Of a stretch of DNA of 15,557 nt, positions 1 to 10,000 are shown in pieces. The stretch is from NCBI GenBank assembly GCA_030637665.1, contig DAOWGA010000282.1, forward strand, positions 1 through 15,557, given 5' to 3'. The translations under genes were made by a program, and so were the position numbers. Position 1 is the stretch's first letter. Each line of letters begins with the position of its first letter. The stretch comes from Lysobacterales bacterium (GTDB lineage Bacteria > Pseudomonadota > Gammaproteobacteria > Xanthomonadales > SZUA-36). The notes below the pieces were generated by a model that saw only the letters and a list, made by a program, of their open reading frames with translations, was not told where the DNA came from and made no database searches.

Positions 1-767
1 GGCCAGGCCTGTCACTCGTCGCCTTCTACGTGGCCTATATCGTCATCATCGCTGTGGTGAAAAAGGATCTGGCGCCACCGATCAGACTGGAAGAGATGGC
101 GGGATCAAAAAAACATCAAATTTTCCAGGCTCTGAAGGCGATCGTCCCGCCCCTGGTCCTGATCATCCTGGTGCTCGGTTCAATCCTGACTGGTGTTGCA
201 ACTCCCACAGAATCCTCCTCGGTCGGCGGCGTCGGAGCTATCGTCCTGGCAACCCTGTATGGCCGGTTCTCATTCCGCATGGTCTGGGAGAGTTCTCTGG
301 AGACAGTCAAGATCAGCGCCATGGTCTTCGCCATTCTGATCGGCGCCACTGCCTTCTCGATGGTCTTTACCTACACCGGCGGCGACTGGATCGTAGAGCA
401 ATTCATGCTGAGTTTGCCCGGAGAAAAATGGGGATTCCTGATCCTTTCCATGCTCGTCATCATGGCCTTGGGCTTCTTTATCGATTTCGTCGAAATCTCT
501 TACATCGTCGTGCCGATCCTGGCGCCAATCGCCGTCAGTCTCGGCATCAACCCGATCTGGTACGCCATCCTGGTAGCGATGAACCTGCAGACCTCATTTT
601 TGACTCCGCCGTTCGGCTTCAGCCTCTTTTACCTAAAGGGTGTCGCGCCATCCGAAGTTCGAACCATGGATATCTATTATGGCGTCATGCCCTTTATTAT
701 TTTACAGATGATCGTACTCGGCATTCTGGTGCTGTTCCCGCAATGGTTTGGATTCTCAGCGCACTAA
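1..767 (+). CDS. TRAP transporter large permease (DctM family), 3' part
   Basis: This is the C-terminal part of the large membrane subunit of a tripartite ATP-independent periplasmic (TRAP) transporter, which imports organic acids or similar solutes using an ion gradient. The reading frame is open from base 3 with no stop upstream, so the gene starts outside the window; a GTG at base 30 is internal. About 255 residues are visible. They consist almost wholly of hydrophobic helices separated by short loops. Family-like signatures are PTESSSVGGVGA, GFFIDFVEISYIVVPILAPI and the glycine/proline-rich segment LQTSFLTPPFGFSLFYLKG near the end. The FIDFVEI form resembles the mannitol/chloroaromatic-type branch of DctM proteins. 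The substrate cannot be told from this piece; the small permease and binding protein would be expected upstream, outside the window. The gene converges on secF with only 20 bp between the two stop codons. Confidence 0.9.
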   Translation, partial: PGLSLVAFYVAYIVIIAVVKKDLAPPIRLEEMAGSKKHQIFQALKAIVPPLVLIILVLGSILTGVATPTESSSVGGVGAIVLATLYGRFSFRMVWESSLETVKISAMVFAILIGATAFSMVFTYTGGDWIVEQFMLSLPGEKWGFLILSMLVIMALGFFIDFVEISYIVVPILAPIAVSLGINPIWYAILVAMNLQTSFLTPPFGFSLFYLKGVAPSEVRTMDIYYGVMPFIILQMIVLGILVLFPQWFGFSAH

Positions 768-787
768 CCCGAAAACTGCACCAGATT

Positions 788-1729
788 CTATGGTCGCTGG
801 TCGACTGTCGCGCCTTCTTTTTCAACCTGCAAAAGATCGTACTTGCTGACGCCAAGGCGCAACAGAGTCGAACTCGCAACATAGATGGATGAATAGGTAC
901 CCACCAACACGCCCACGATCAGGGTAAACGCAAAGGCATGAATGATCTCACCACCGAAAATGAACAGAGCGGTGAGCACCAGCAGCGTTGTCAACGAGGT
1001 CATCAGTGTGCGTGACAGCGTTTCATTGACAGAAGTATTTACTACTTCGATCGGCGATCCCTTGCGCAGGCGCGGGAAATTCTCGCGAATACGGTCGAAC
1101 AGTACGATCGTGTCATTCAGTGAATAACCAATAACGGCCAGTAATGCCGCAACCACGGTCAGGTCGAACTCGATCTGCAGCAGCGACAGGATGCCCATGC
1201 TGATCACGATGTCATGGATCAGCGCCACTACGGCGCCGACAGAGAAGCGCCACTGGAAGCGGAACATCACATAAAGGAAGATGCCGATCAGGGCATAGAC
1301 GACGGCTAGGATTCCCTGCTCGGTCAATTCATCGCCTACCTGCGGGCCTACGAATTCCACACGGCGCATAAGGACTTCCCCTTCAACGCCCTGCTGAAGG
1401 GCTCCAAGGACTACCGTCGACAGCTCCGCGCTGCTCTCCTCCTCGCTCCTGGGCGGGATGCGAACCACGATATCCGATGCCGTGCCGAATTGCTGTACGA
1501 CTGCATCAGAGACGTCTGCACTCTTCAGGTTGGCCTTTACATCGGAAATCTTTACAGCTGACGGATAACTGACTTCGATCAGCGTGCCACCGGTGAAGTC
1601 CAGTCCGAAATTCAGCCCTTTCATTACCAGTACCGAAATGCTGAGGACCATGAGTACGGCGGACACGGCAAACGCAATCTTGCGCTTACCCATGAAGTCG
1701 ATGTGTGTTTTCCCACTCAGAAATCTCAT
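788..1729 (-). CDS. secF: Protein translocase subunit SecF
   Basis: SecF pairs with SecD in the inner membrane and uses the proton motive force to help pull exported proteins through SecYEG. The 313-residue length is normal. Visible features are a first membrane helix (about residues 18-36), the LDFTGGTLIEV motif (43-53) opening the periplasmic domain, and a five-helix C-terminal bundle. The bundle carries VIGYSLNDTIVLFDRIREN (199-217), whose Asp206 corresponds to the conserved helix-4 aspartate of SecF. The ATG lies 9 bp after the secD stop. Its Shine-Dalgarno sequence GAGGTG overlaps the secD TGA, which suggests translational coupling. It is the last gene of the minus-strand block and ends 20 bp from the convergent TRAP permease gene. 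No terminator hairpin is evident in that gap. Confidence 0.97.
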   Translation of the reverse strand: MRFLSGKTHIDFMGKRKIAFAVSAVLMVLSISVLVMKGLNFGLDFTGGTLIEVSYPSAVKISDVKANLKSADVSDAVVQQFGTASDIVVRIPPRSEEESSAELSTVVLGALQQGVEGEVLMRRVEFVGPQVGDELTEQGILAVVYALIGIFLYVMFRFQWRFSVGAVVALIHDIVISMGILSLLQIEFDLTVVAALLAVIGYSLNDTIVLFDRIRENFPRLRKGSPIEVVNTSVNETLSRTLMTSLTTLLVLTALFIFGGEIIHAFAFTLIVGVLVGTYSSIYVASSTLLRLGVSKYDLLQVEKEGATVDQRP

Positions 1730-1738
1730 GACATCACC

Positions 1739-3571
1739 TCAAATCGCCAGCTTGCCGACGCGTTTCTTGCCGCCGTAAATCAGGTTAACCACAGCCCGTG
1801 TACCCATGATCGCAGTGAACATGGAGGTCACGATACCCAGTGACAGTGTCACCGCAAAGCCCTTGATCGGCCCGGTGCCGAACAGGAACAGCACGAAGGC
1901 TGCAATCAGCGTCGTGATGTTGGCATCGGCAATGGTCGAAAATGCCTTGTCATAGCCAGCGCGGATGCTGGCTTGCGGCGTGTTGCCGTTGCGCAATTCC
2001 TCCCGAATGCGCTCAAAGATCAACACATTCGCATCTACCGCCATGCCCACTGTCAAAACGATACCGGCAATACCCGGCATGGTCAGCGTGGCGCCAAGCA
2101 TGGACAACAGTGAAATCAGCAATACCAGGTTGGCAAACAGGGCCAGGTCCGCAACCAGGCCGAACACGCGGTAGTACACCGCCATGAACACCAGAACCAG
2201 GACAAAACCGATCATGACCGACTTGAAACCCTGCGCGACATTGTCCGCACCGAGGCTGGGGCCGACCGTGCGCTCCTCGACGATTTCCATCGGCGCCGCG
2301 AGTGCGCCTGCCCTGAGCAGCAACGCCAGTTGGCTGGCTTCATTCATGGAATCCAGACCGGTGGTCTGGAAACGCTTGCCAAACGGTTCACGAACCACGG
2401 CCACGCTGATGACCTCTTCAGTAGTGCGCCCACCCGGCTTTTGTTCGATGTAGACCACTGCCATGCGGTTGCCGACATTTTCACGCGTGAAATCCAGCAT
2501 GCGCTTTGCCCCCACACCATTCAGCGTGACGCTGACCTGGGGTTGACCGGTCTGCTGGTCGAAACCGCTGTTGGCGCCAATCAGTTGCTCGCCGGAAACA
2601 ATGAGTCGTTTTTTCAGAAGGACGGGCTGTCCCGTCGCGTCAGTATAAAGGCGTGATTCGGGCGGTACACGGCCGGTTTGGGCAGCCGTGAAGGCATCAT
2701 TCGCCTCATCCACAGCACGGTATTCCAGGGTTGCCGTGGCGCCGATAATCTTTTTCGCTTGCACGGTGTCCTGCACACCCGGTAACTGAACCACAACGCG
2801 GTCCGCACCCTGCTGCTGGATCACCGGCTCTGCCACACCGATTTCATTAACCCGGTTGCGCAGTGTCGTGATGTTCTGCTTCAGCGCGGTTTTCTGCAGT
2901 TCGAGCAACTGTTGCTCCCGGACCGTAGCTGACAGCCCGAAATTATCGCCGACCTCTATCTCCTTCACATCCAGCCCCTGCAGGCTCTGGTCGCGCTGGA
3001 TGACGTTCAAGGTGCGGTCGCGGTCCTCAGCGGAACGCAGCAGGGTCAGCATACGAGAGCCTTCACGGCGCACGGAGACGTAGCGGATCCGCTCTTCCCT
3101 GAGGGCGGTGCGGATATCGCTCACGTAACGATCGAGTTGCTGACTCCTTGCGGTGTCCATGTCCACCTGCATCAGGAAGTGGACACCACCCTGCAAATCC
3201 AGGCCCAGTGTCATCGGTTTGCCGCCAATGCTCCTCAGCCAGGTAGGCGTTGAATGGGCAAGGTTCAGGGCGACGACATATTGCTCACCCAGTGCCTCGT
3301 TGAGCACGCCAGCGCCCAGCAACTGATCTTCCGTGGAATTGAAGCGGTACAGAAGGCGGTTTCCCTGCTGTTCCTTGTTCTTGAACTCGATTTGTTCGAC
3401 AACCAGCGCATCTTCGATATTAGCTTCGAGATCCAGCGGGATTGTAAAACCACGCGCGGAAGTAATCTGCAAAGCCGGATCTTCACCAAAAAGGTTCGGC
3501 AGGGCGTATAAGGTGCCGATGACCAGGATCAGAACGATGAGCAGGTATTTCCAGGCAGGATATTGATTCAT
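1739..3571 (-). CDS. secD: Protein translocase subunit SecD
   Basis: SecD is the large accessory subunit of the Sec translocon and drives late steps of protein export in a proton-dependent way. The protein has 610 residues, close to the usual size in gammaproteobacteria. Residues 8-25 form the first membrane helix. The motif LGLDLQGGVHFLMQVD (122-137) leads into the large periplasmic P1 domain. TLRNRVNEIGVAEPVIQQQG (236-255) is the conserved stretch in the middle of that domain. Five more helices follow between about 447 and 600. The helix-4 motif GMAVDANVLIFERIREE (509-525) contains Asp513, equivalent to the proton-path aspartate of E. coli SecD. The ATG is preceded by a weak CGAGGC ribosome site. 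It follows yajC by 47 bp, a gap that contains an intercistronic hairpin, and is followed by secF after 9 bp. Confidence 0.97.
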   Translation of the reverse strand: MNQYPAWKYLLIVLILVIGTLYALPNLFGEDPALQITSARGFTIPLDLEANIEDALVVEQIEFKNKEQQGNRLLYRFNSTEDQLLGAGVLNEALGEQYVVALNLAHSTPTWLRSIGGKPMTLGLDLQGGVHFLMQVDMDTARSQQLDRYVSDIRTALREERIRYVSVRREGSRMLTLLRSAEDRDRTLNVIQRDQSLQGLDVKEIEVGDNFGLSATVREQQLLELQKTALKQNITTLRNRVNEIGVAEPVIQQQGADRVVVQLPGVQDTVQAKKIIGATATLEYRAVDEANDAFTAAQTGRVPPESRLYTDATGQPVLLKKRLIVSGEQLIGANSGFDQQTGQPQVSVTLNGVGAKRMLDFTRENVGNRMAVVYIEQKPGGRTTEEVISVAVVREPFGKRFQTTGLDSMNEASQLALLLRAGALAAPMEIVEERTVGPSLGADNVAQGFKSVMIGFVLVLVFMAVYYRVFGLVADLALFANLVLLISLLSMLGATLTMPGIAGIVLTVGMAVDANVLIFERIREELRNGNTPQASIRAGYDKAFSTIADANITTLIAAFVLFLFGTGPIKGFAVTLSLGIVTSMFTAIMGTRAVVNLIYGGKKRVGKLAI

Positions 3572-3610
3572 TATTCAGCCTCGGAACGCAAAAAATATTG
3601 TTTTTAGAGG

Positions 3611-3629
3611 AGTCCGCTTCAGGCGGACT
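3611..3629 (-). other. Intercistronic hairpin over the yajC stop codon
   Basis: On the minus strand AGTCCGC is followed by CTGAA and then GCGGACT, a perfect 7-bp GC-rich stem with a 5-base loop that contains the yajC TGA. The sequence after it is not a direct U-tract: a run of six T comes only about 15 bases later. It is therefore not a classic intrinsic terminator. It could slow or partly attenuate transcription, or protect the yajC end from 3' exonucleases. The structure is directly visible; the role is inference. Confidence 0.5.
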
Positions 3630-3951
3630 TGATGGTGCCTTTGGGCATGACGCTTGAAATAGCATGCCTTTGCACTTTGACTTGCACATTGTCTGCCAGT
3701 TCAATGGTGACAAATGACTCACCCACATCGCTAATGCGGCCGAGCAAGCCTCCGTTGGTGACTACTTCGTCGCCAGTGCCGAGCTGGGACACCAGTTGCT
3801 TGTGTTCCTTGGCCCGCTTCATCTGCGGACGAATCAGCAGAAAGTAGAAAATGACGAAAATGACGATCAGCGGCAGAAATGACATCAGCCCGCCGGTTGG
3901 TGCTGCATCCTGTGCGTGAGCACTGGTAATGAAAAAATCCAGGAGTTCCAT
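3619..3951 (-). CDS. yajC: Sec translocon accessory protein YajC
   Basis: YajC is a small single-span inner-membrane protein that associates with SecD and SecF. The 110 residues match the family. A short N-terminal segment containing AHAQ precedes the membrane helix (about 22-40). Next comes the family hallmark LLIRPQMKRAKEH (38-50), then a small cytoplasmic domain with LGTGDEVVTNGGLLGRI (57-73). The ATG has a good Shine-Dalgarno sequence, AGAGGA, 5 bases upstream. The gene lies between tgt and secD, its conserved position. A candidate promoter sits in the roughly 170-bp gap upstream. An inverted repeat covers the stop codon. Confidence 0.96.
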   Translation of the reverse strand: MELLDFFITSAHAQDAAPTGGLMSFLPLIVIFVIFYFLLIRPQMKRAKEHKQLVSQLGTGDEVVTNGGLLGRISDVGESFVTIELADNVQVKVQRHAISSVMPKGTIKSA

Positions 3952-4025
3952 GAGAATCCTCTTTATAAACCGCTTTTAATTTATGCAGCGGATATGGGGG
4001 CCGTTGACTTCATTTCAATCAGCAG

Positions 4026-4050
4026 CCGGCTCTTCCGCGCTCGCAGCCGG
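4026..4050. repeat. Inverted repeat in the tgt-yajC gap
   Basis: CCGGCT at 4026-4031 and AGCCGG at 4045-4050 are perfect inverted copies with a 13-base spacer. The right arm touches the predicted start region of the yajC promoter. It may be a protein-binding dyad or a weak leader hairpin, or chance in GC-rich DNA. No U-tract follows, so it is not a terminator. Confidence 0.25.
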
Positions 4051-4085
4051 ACATTATAAATCAAAGACCTTTGTCATCCTATTGA
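4046..4085 (-). promoter_or_regulatory. Candidate promoter for yajC-secD-secF
   Basis: The minus strand carries a consensus TATAAT at 4058-4053, which fits a sigma-70 -10 box. The 17-base spacing places TAGGAT as the -35 hexamer, a poor match; ATGACA is closer to consensus but only about 13 bases away. Transcription would start near 4046, about 95 bases before the yajC ATG. The gap 3952-4119 holds nothing else that looks coding. It would give yajC-secDF expression independent of tgt. Confidence is limited by the weak -35. Confidence 0.35.
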
Positions 4086-4100
4086 TTTGCGTTTTTTTTT

Positions 4101-5975
<1,875 letters not shown>

Positions 5976-5983
5976 CAGAAACT

Positions 5984-6015
5984 CCAGAAAAAAGCGATTG
6001 ACCAGAAAAACGATT
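5984..6015. repeat. Short imperfect direct repeat upstream of the methyltransferase
   Basis: On the plus strand, CCAGAAAAAAGCGATT at 5984-5999 and CCAGAAAAACGATT at 6002-6015 are near-identical copies separated by two bases. On the minus strand they read as T-rich tracts leading to CTGG, and the downstream copy supplies the methyltransferase ribosome-binding site. It looks like a small local duplication in the 60-bp queA-methyltransferase gap. A regulatory role is unproven. Confidence 0.4.
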
Positions 6016-6035
6016 AAATTATGACAACCGCCGGA

Positions 6036-7052
6036 TCAAAGGACCAGCATCGCGTCGCCATAACTGAAAAAGCGGTAGCGCTCTTCCACTGCGTGCCGGT
6101 AGGCCGCCCGGGTATTTTCCATGCCGGCCAGGGCGCTGACCAGCATTAGCAGAGTCGATTCCGGCAGATGAAAATTGGTAATCAGGCCATCGATGATTTT
6201 AAATTCGAAAGGCGGATAAATGAAGATCTGGCTATCCCCGGAAAAAGGCTCCAGTTTGCCGCTCGCAGCCGCGGATTCCAGGCTGCGTACTGCAGTGGTG
6301 CCCACCGCAATGACGCGCCCGCCGCGCTGCCTGGCCTGAACAACTGCCGCACAAACCTGTTCGGAGACTTCCAGGTATTCTGCGTGCATCACGTGGTCCT
6401 CGATATTCTCGCTGCGAACCGGCTGGAAGGTACCAGCTCCGACATGCAGCGTCACTTCAACCCGGTGAATGCCCTTGCGGTCGATGGCGGCCAGTAATTC
6501 CTGGTCGAAATGAAGTCCGGCGGTCGGCGCAGCGACTGCCCCCGGCTTACGGGCATACACTGTCTGATACCTTTCCCGGTCGGCTGCCGTGTCTTCACGG
6601 GTGATGTACGGTGGCAGAGGCATGTGTCCCAGTTGCTCAAACCGGCCGCTGAGTCCTCCAGCGGCAAGAGACAGGTGAAAAAACGCGTCGCTTCGGCCAA
6701 GCACTTCGAGTCTCGAGCCATCTTTCAGCAGCAAAAAAGAACCGGCGCGGGGTGTTTTGCTGGTTTTCAGCTGCGCCAGGCATTCGCGGTCGCTCAACAG
6801 GCGTTCCAGCATGACTTCCACTTTGCCGCCCGTTTCCTTGCGCGCGAACAAGCGGGCCGGGATGACGCGTGTGTCGTTGAAAACCAGTAAATCCCCTGCA
6901 CGCAACAGGCCGGGCAAGTCCCGGAAAAGGCGGTCGGTCAAACTGCCATCACCCAGGGACAGCTGCAGCAGCCTGCTGTCTGGGCGCTGTTCCAGTGGCC
7001 GCTGGGCGATCAGGGCGGGCGGCAGCTCAAAATGAAAGTCGCCGCGTTTCAA
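6036..7052 (-). CDS. queA: S-adenosylmethionine:tRNA ribosyltransferase-isomerase QueA
   Basis: QueA transfers and isomerises the ribosyl part of SAM onto preQ1 in tRNA, giving epoxyqueuosine. Characteristic motifs in order are [15 protein letters not shown] near the N-terminus, [17 protein letters not shown], the stretch GHMPLPPYI, and [14 protein letters not shown]. They continue with [51 protein letters not shown] and [11 protein letters not shown] place the start at the TTG at 7052 because the protein then begins [12 protein letters not shown], matching the family N-terminus, with 338 residues. A second TTG at 7094 would add 14 residues and overlap the protease stop by 10 bp. Neither start has a strong Shine-Dalgarno sequence. 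The protease gene lies upstream and the methyltransferase 60 bp downstream. Confidence 0.95.
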   Translation of the reverse strand: MKRGDFHFELPPALIAQRPLEQRPDSRLLQLSLGDGSLTDRLFRDLPGLLRAGDLLVFNDTRVIPARLFARKETGGKVEVMLERLLSDRECLAQLKTSKTPRAGSFLLLKDGSRLEVLGRSDAFFHLSLAAGGLSGRFEQLGHMPLPPYITREDTAADRERYQTVYARKPGAVAAPTAGLHFDQELLAAIDRKGIHRVEVTLHVGAGTFQPVRSENIEDHVMHAEYLEVSEQVCAAVVQARQRGGRVIAVGTTAVRSLESAAASGKLEPFSGDSQIFIYPPFEFKIIDGLITNFHLPESTLLMLVSALAGMENTRAAYRHAVEERYRFFSYGDAMLVL

Positions 7053-7084
7053 GGGAGCATGGACTCGGAAATGTGCCGCAACAG

Positions 7085-10000
7085 CTACTCGCAATTGATC
7101 GGCGTAGTCAGCTGGACGATATCCTCCGTGCGCTCCGCGGAACCACTGAGTGGAGGACTAAACAGGTAATCCAGGGTCCAGCTGCCTTCAGTTTCATTGA
7201 TGAAACTTCTTCCAATCACACCCACCGGTACATGTGTCACCGATTGTTCGTCGCACACAGCACAGTATCCACTGAACTGATGGATCGGTATGTCCGGATT
7301 GTCTGGTGAAGGTTCCAGTTTTTCCTGTGCAAACAGCCATCGGGGCATTCCCACTGCATCAAACACGTAATGGATCTGAGCCTCGGTGCTCGAGTTCATG
7401 AGAATGCTGGCTCCACCCAGGCCGGCCACGCCGCGATACCAGAGGCCCGTATAACTTTTCTCAGAGCCACTGATTATCGGGCAGGTCAGCGCGCTGAGAG
7501 GGGTCATGCGCTCGGTACCGGACTCTCCATACAAGGTGAAGGAGAACATCGCGTCGTTAGCGGCCAGCAAGGTGACCGATACCTTGCCGACCAGTGCAAG
7601 CTGTTGCTCTGAGCCGTCATTCGTTACCCGCGCCATACCTGCGGTCCAGATGTTCCCGGCACTTTCCGAATTTTGGGCAATGTACCAGACAGGCTGGCCG
7701 TCTTCATCATAGGTGTACCAGATCAGCACGCGGCTGGGACCGCCGAAATTATATTCGTATCCCTGTCCCAGGCCGACCCGGGAAGCCGGAGTCCACAAAC
7801 CCGGGTGCACGGCAATCGGCGTGCCTGAAAATTCAACATCTGCACGAATCTCAATGGCACTGGTACTGCTGTTGCCGTTGCTCAGCACAGCATACCAGCG
7901 GCCGGGCTGCAGATCGCCGCCACTGACTGTAAGCGAGGGTCCATCAGCCCCGTTGCCCGACGCCGCAGCAAATACCGCTGCGTTTCCTGGCGCTGTGGCA
8001 AAGGGTGGTTCCGTCAGGGCCTCATCGAAATCAAGCCTGACCAACTCAAGCGTCAGACCATTATTCTGTTCTTCACTGGCTCCTTCCGCTGCAATCGTCA
8101 GGCTGCTCGCGCCGTTGGGCACATCGATGAAAACCCGGTCGTGCTCGTCGTTGGCATCCAGTGCCAGCTGGTGAGTTACGCTATTCATCAGGGGAAAGGT
8201 TTGCGGCTCGGATATGCCGGTCCGGTTGAAGTAAACCGGGATCACGCCCATGTTATCCGGCCGGTCGCTATCGGTGCCCACAGCAACCACACCCAGCCAC
8301 TCCTCACCGGGAAGCGCATTCACATTGTCCCAGCTCAGGCGGACATTGAACTGTTCATTCTTTGCGGTAATCCCGGGGCCGCTGGCCGCCAGCCTTGAAG
8401 CACCTGACGGCCCTGGTATGGCGCTGATCAGCGTGACAACGTCCCCGCCAGGAGCTGATGAGGCCTCCCAGTTTTGCACCAGCACCCAATAATTTCCTGC
8501 CGCTGGCGAGAAAATATCACATAATTCTATTATTGCCCGCAAACTGCTCTCACAGAGTAATTCGCTTTTCTGGGCGATGCCGTCGCCGTTGGTATCTCTG
8601 CCGACATACAGATCAAGATCAATGGACGTGGACTGCGGAACCTCTATGTGAAACCAGAGAGTGCCCTCAGGCAGGGTGAACCATCTCGTCATCACGCCGC
8701 TGCCGCCGTCAAACGGTTCGCTTTCGGTCGGGTCCTGAACCAGGGTTTGGGTCGTGCTGGATGGTTTGACCAGCCCACCCGCAGTAAATGTCGCTTGTTG
8801 CAAGGTGCTCAGCCCACCCAATACAAATTCCTTCCATCCGCCATCGCTGTCGCTATTGATGGTCCAACGTTCCGGCAGTTCGCCACCATCGGAGAAAACG
8901 GCTGCCGTCAGATGCTGATCCGGCAAGCCTTCGGATGACAATTTGATTTCACCAAACACCCAGTCCCCGATGGTATCGGGGCCGAGCTCAAACTCGACCT
9001 GAAGGCTTTGCGTGCCGTCCCTGGGGATCGTGAAACTGGCCGGTGTGACAGTGACCATGGCGCCGGCAGGGAAATTCTCAGCTGTAACGGTCCAACTGCC
9101 GCCGCCAGCCCGATCGATGAATTTACGGCTGAAATTGCAACCTTCGCGGCAGGCCGGGTTTACCATCGCGGGCAGATTCAGAGACGATGGATCCCCTCCC
9201 GTGGCAGGATTGGCCGCTAAAAATTCAGAACCGGTCACGTTCATATAGAGTCCGGCCTTGAAGGCCTCCACCAGTTGCAGCCGGCCGGTGCCCATTTCGA
9301 AAGGATTGGCGGGCTGACCCTGGTAATTTATGACTTCGGTCGTGGCCGTGGTCTGCAGCATTGACTGGATCTGAGAAGGTGTCAGTCCGGGATCCGCCGA
9401 TAACAGCAAAGCCCCGCCACCTGCCACGTGGGGTGAAGCCATGGAGGTTCCGTCGGCAAAGACAAAACCATCATCGATATCTCCAGCGCCCAGCACGGCG
9501 ACGCCCGGTGCGGTGATATTCGGCGCAAGCAGGCCGGGCACGGCAGCATTGGGGCCCTGAGAACTGAAAAAACCAAGCACATCCGCTACAGCGGCATCGT
9601 AAGAAAGTCCGAAAGGCCCGATCGTGCCCATATGACCGCTGCTAGAGGTCAGCCAGGACTTGAGTTCCTGACCTTTCGAATAGCCTATGTGTATTCCCGG
9701 AACACAGTGGCTGTCTTCATTCTGGGACTCACCAAATTCGGCGCTATTGATCAGGATGTACCCCCCCGCTCCGGCTTCCATGACATTGAAGCCCTTTTCA
9801 ACCCGGCCATAATCACCCCTTTCGCAGACCACGATCTGGCCATTGAAAGTACCGGGGGCAAAGGGATTCGTCGACCCGCTATGATCAAAGCAGTTGGGCA
9901 GCAACTCGGCTTCGCCGGTGCCGCACAGGGCGTTGCCATAATCTCCGGCCCAGACCATCTCCACCGGCCCAATGCCATTGGCGGAGCCGGTTACCGGGGC

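Noticed and set aside
428..892. 154-residue plus-strand frame over the end of the TRAP permease
   Set aside because: It is a shifted frame over a strongly conserved membrane protein, runs on into secF antisense, and is rich in His and Arg without any recognisable domain.
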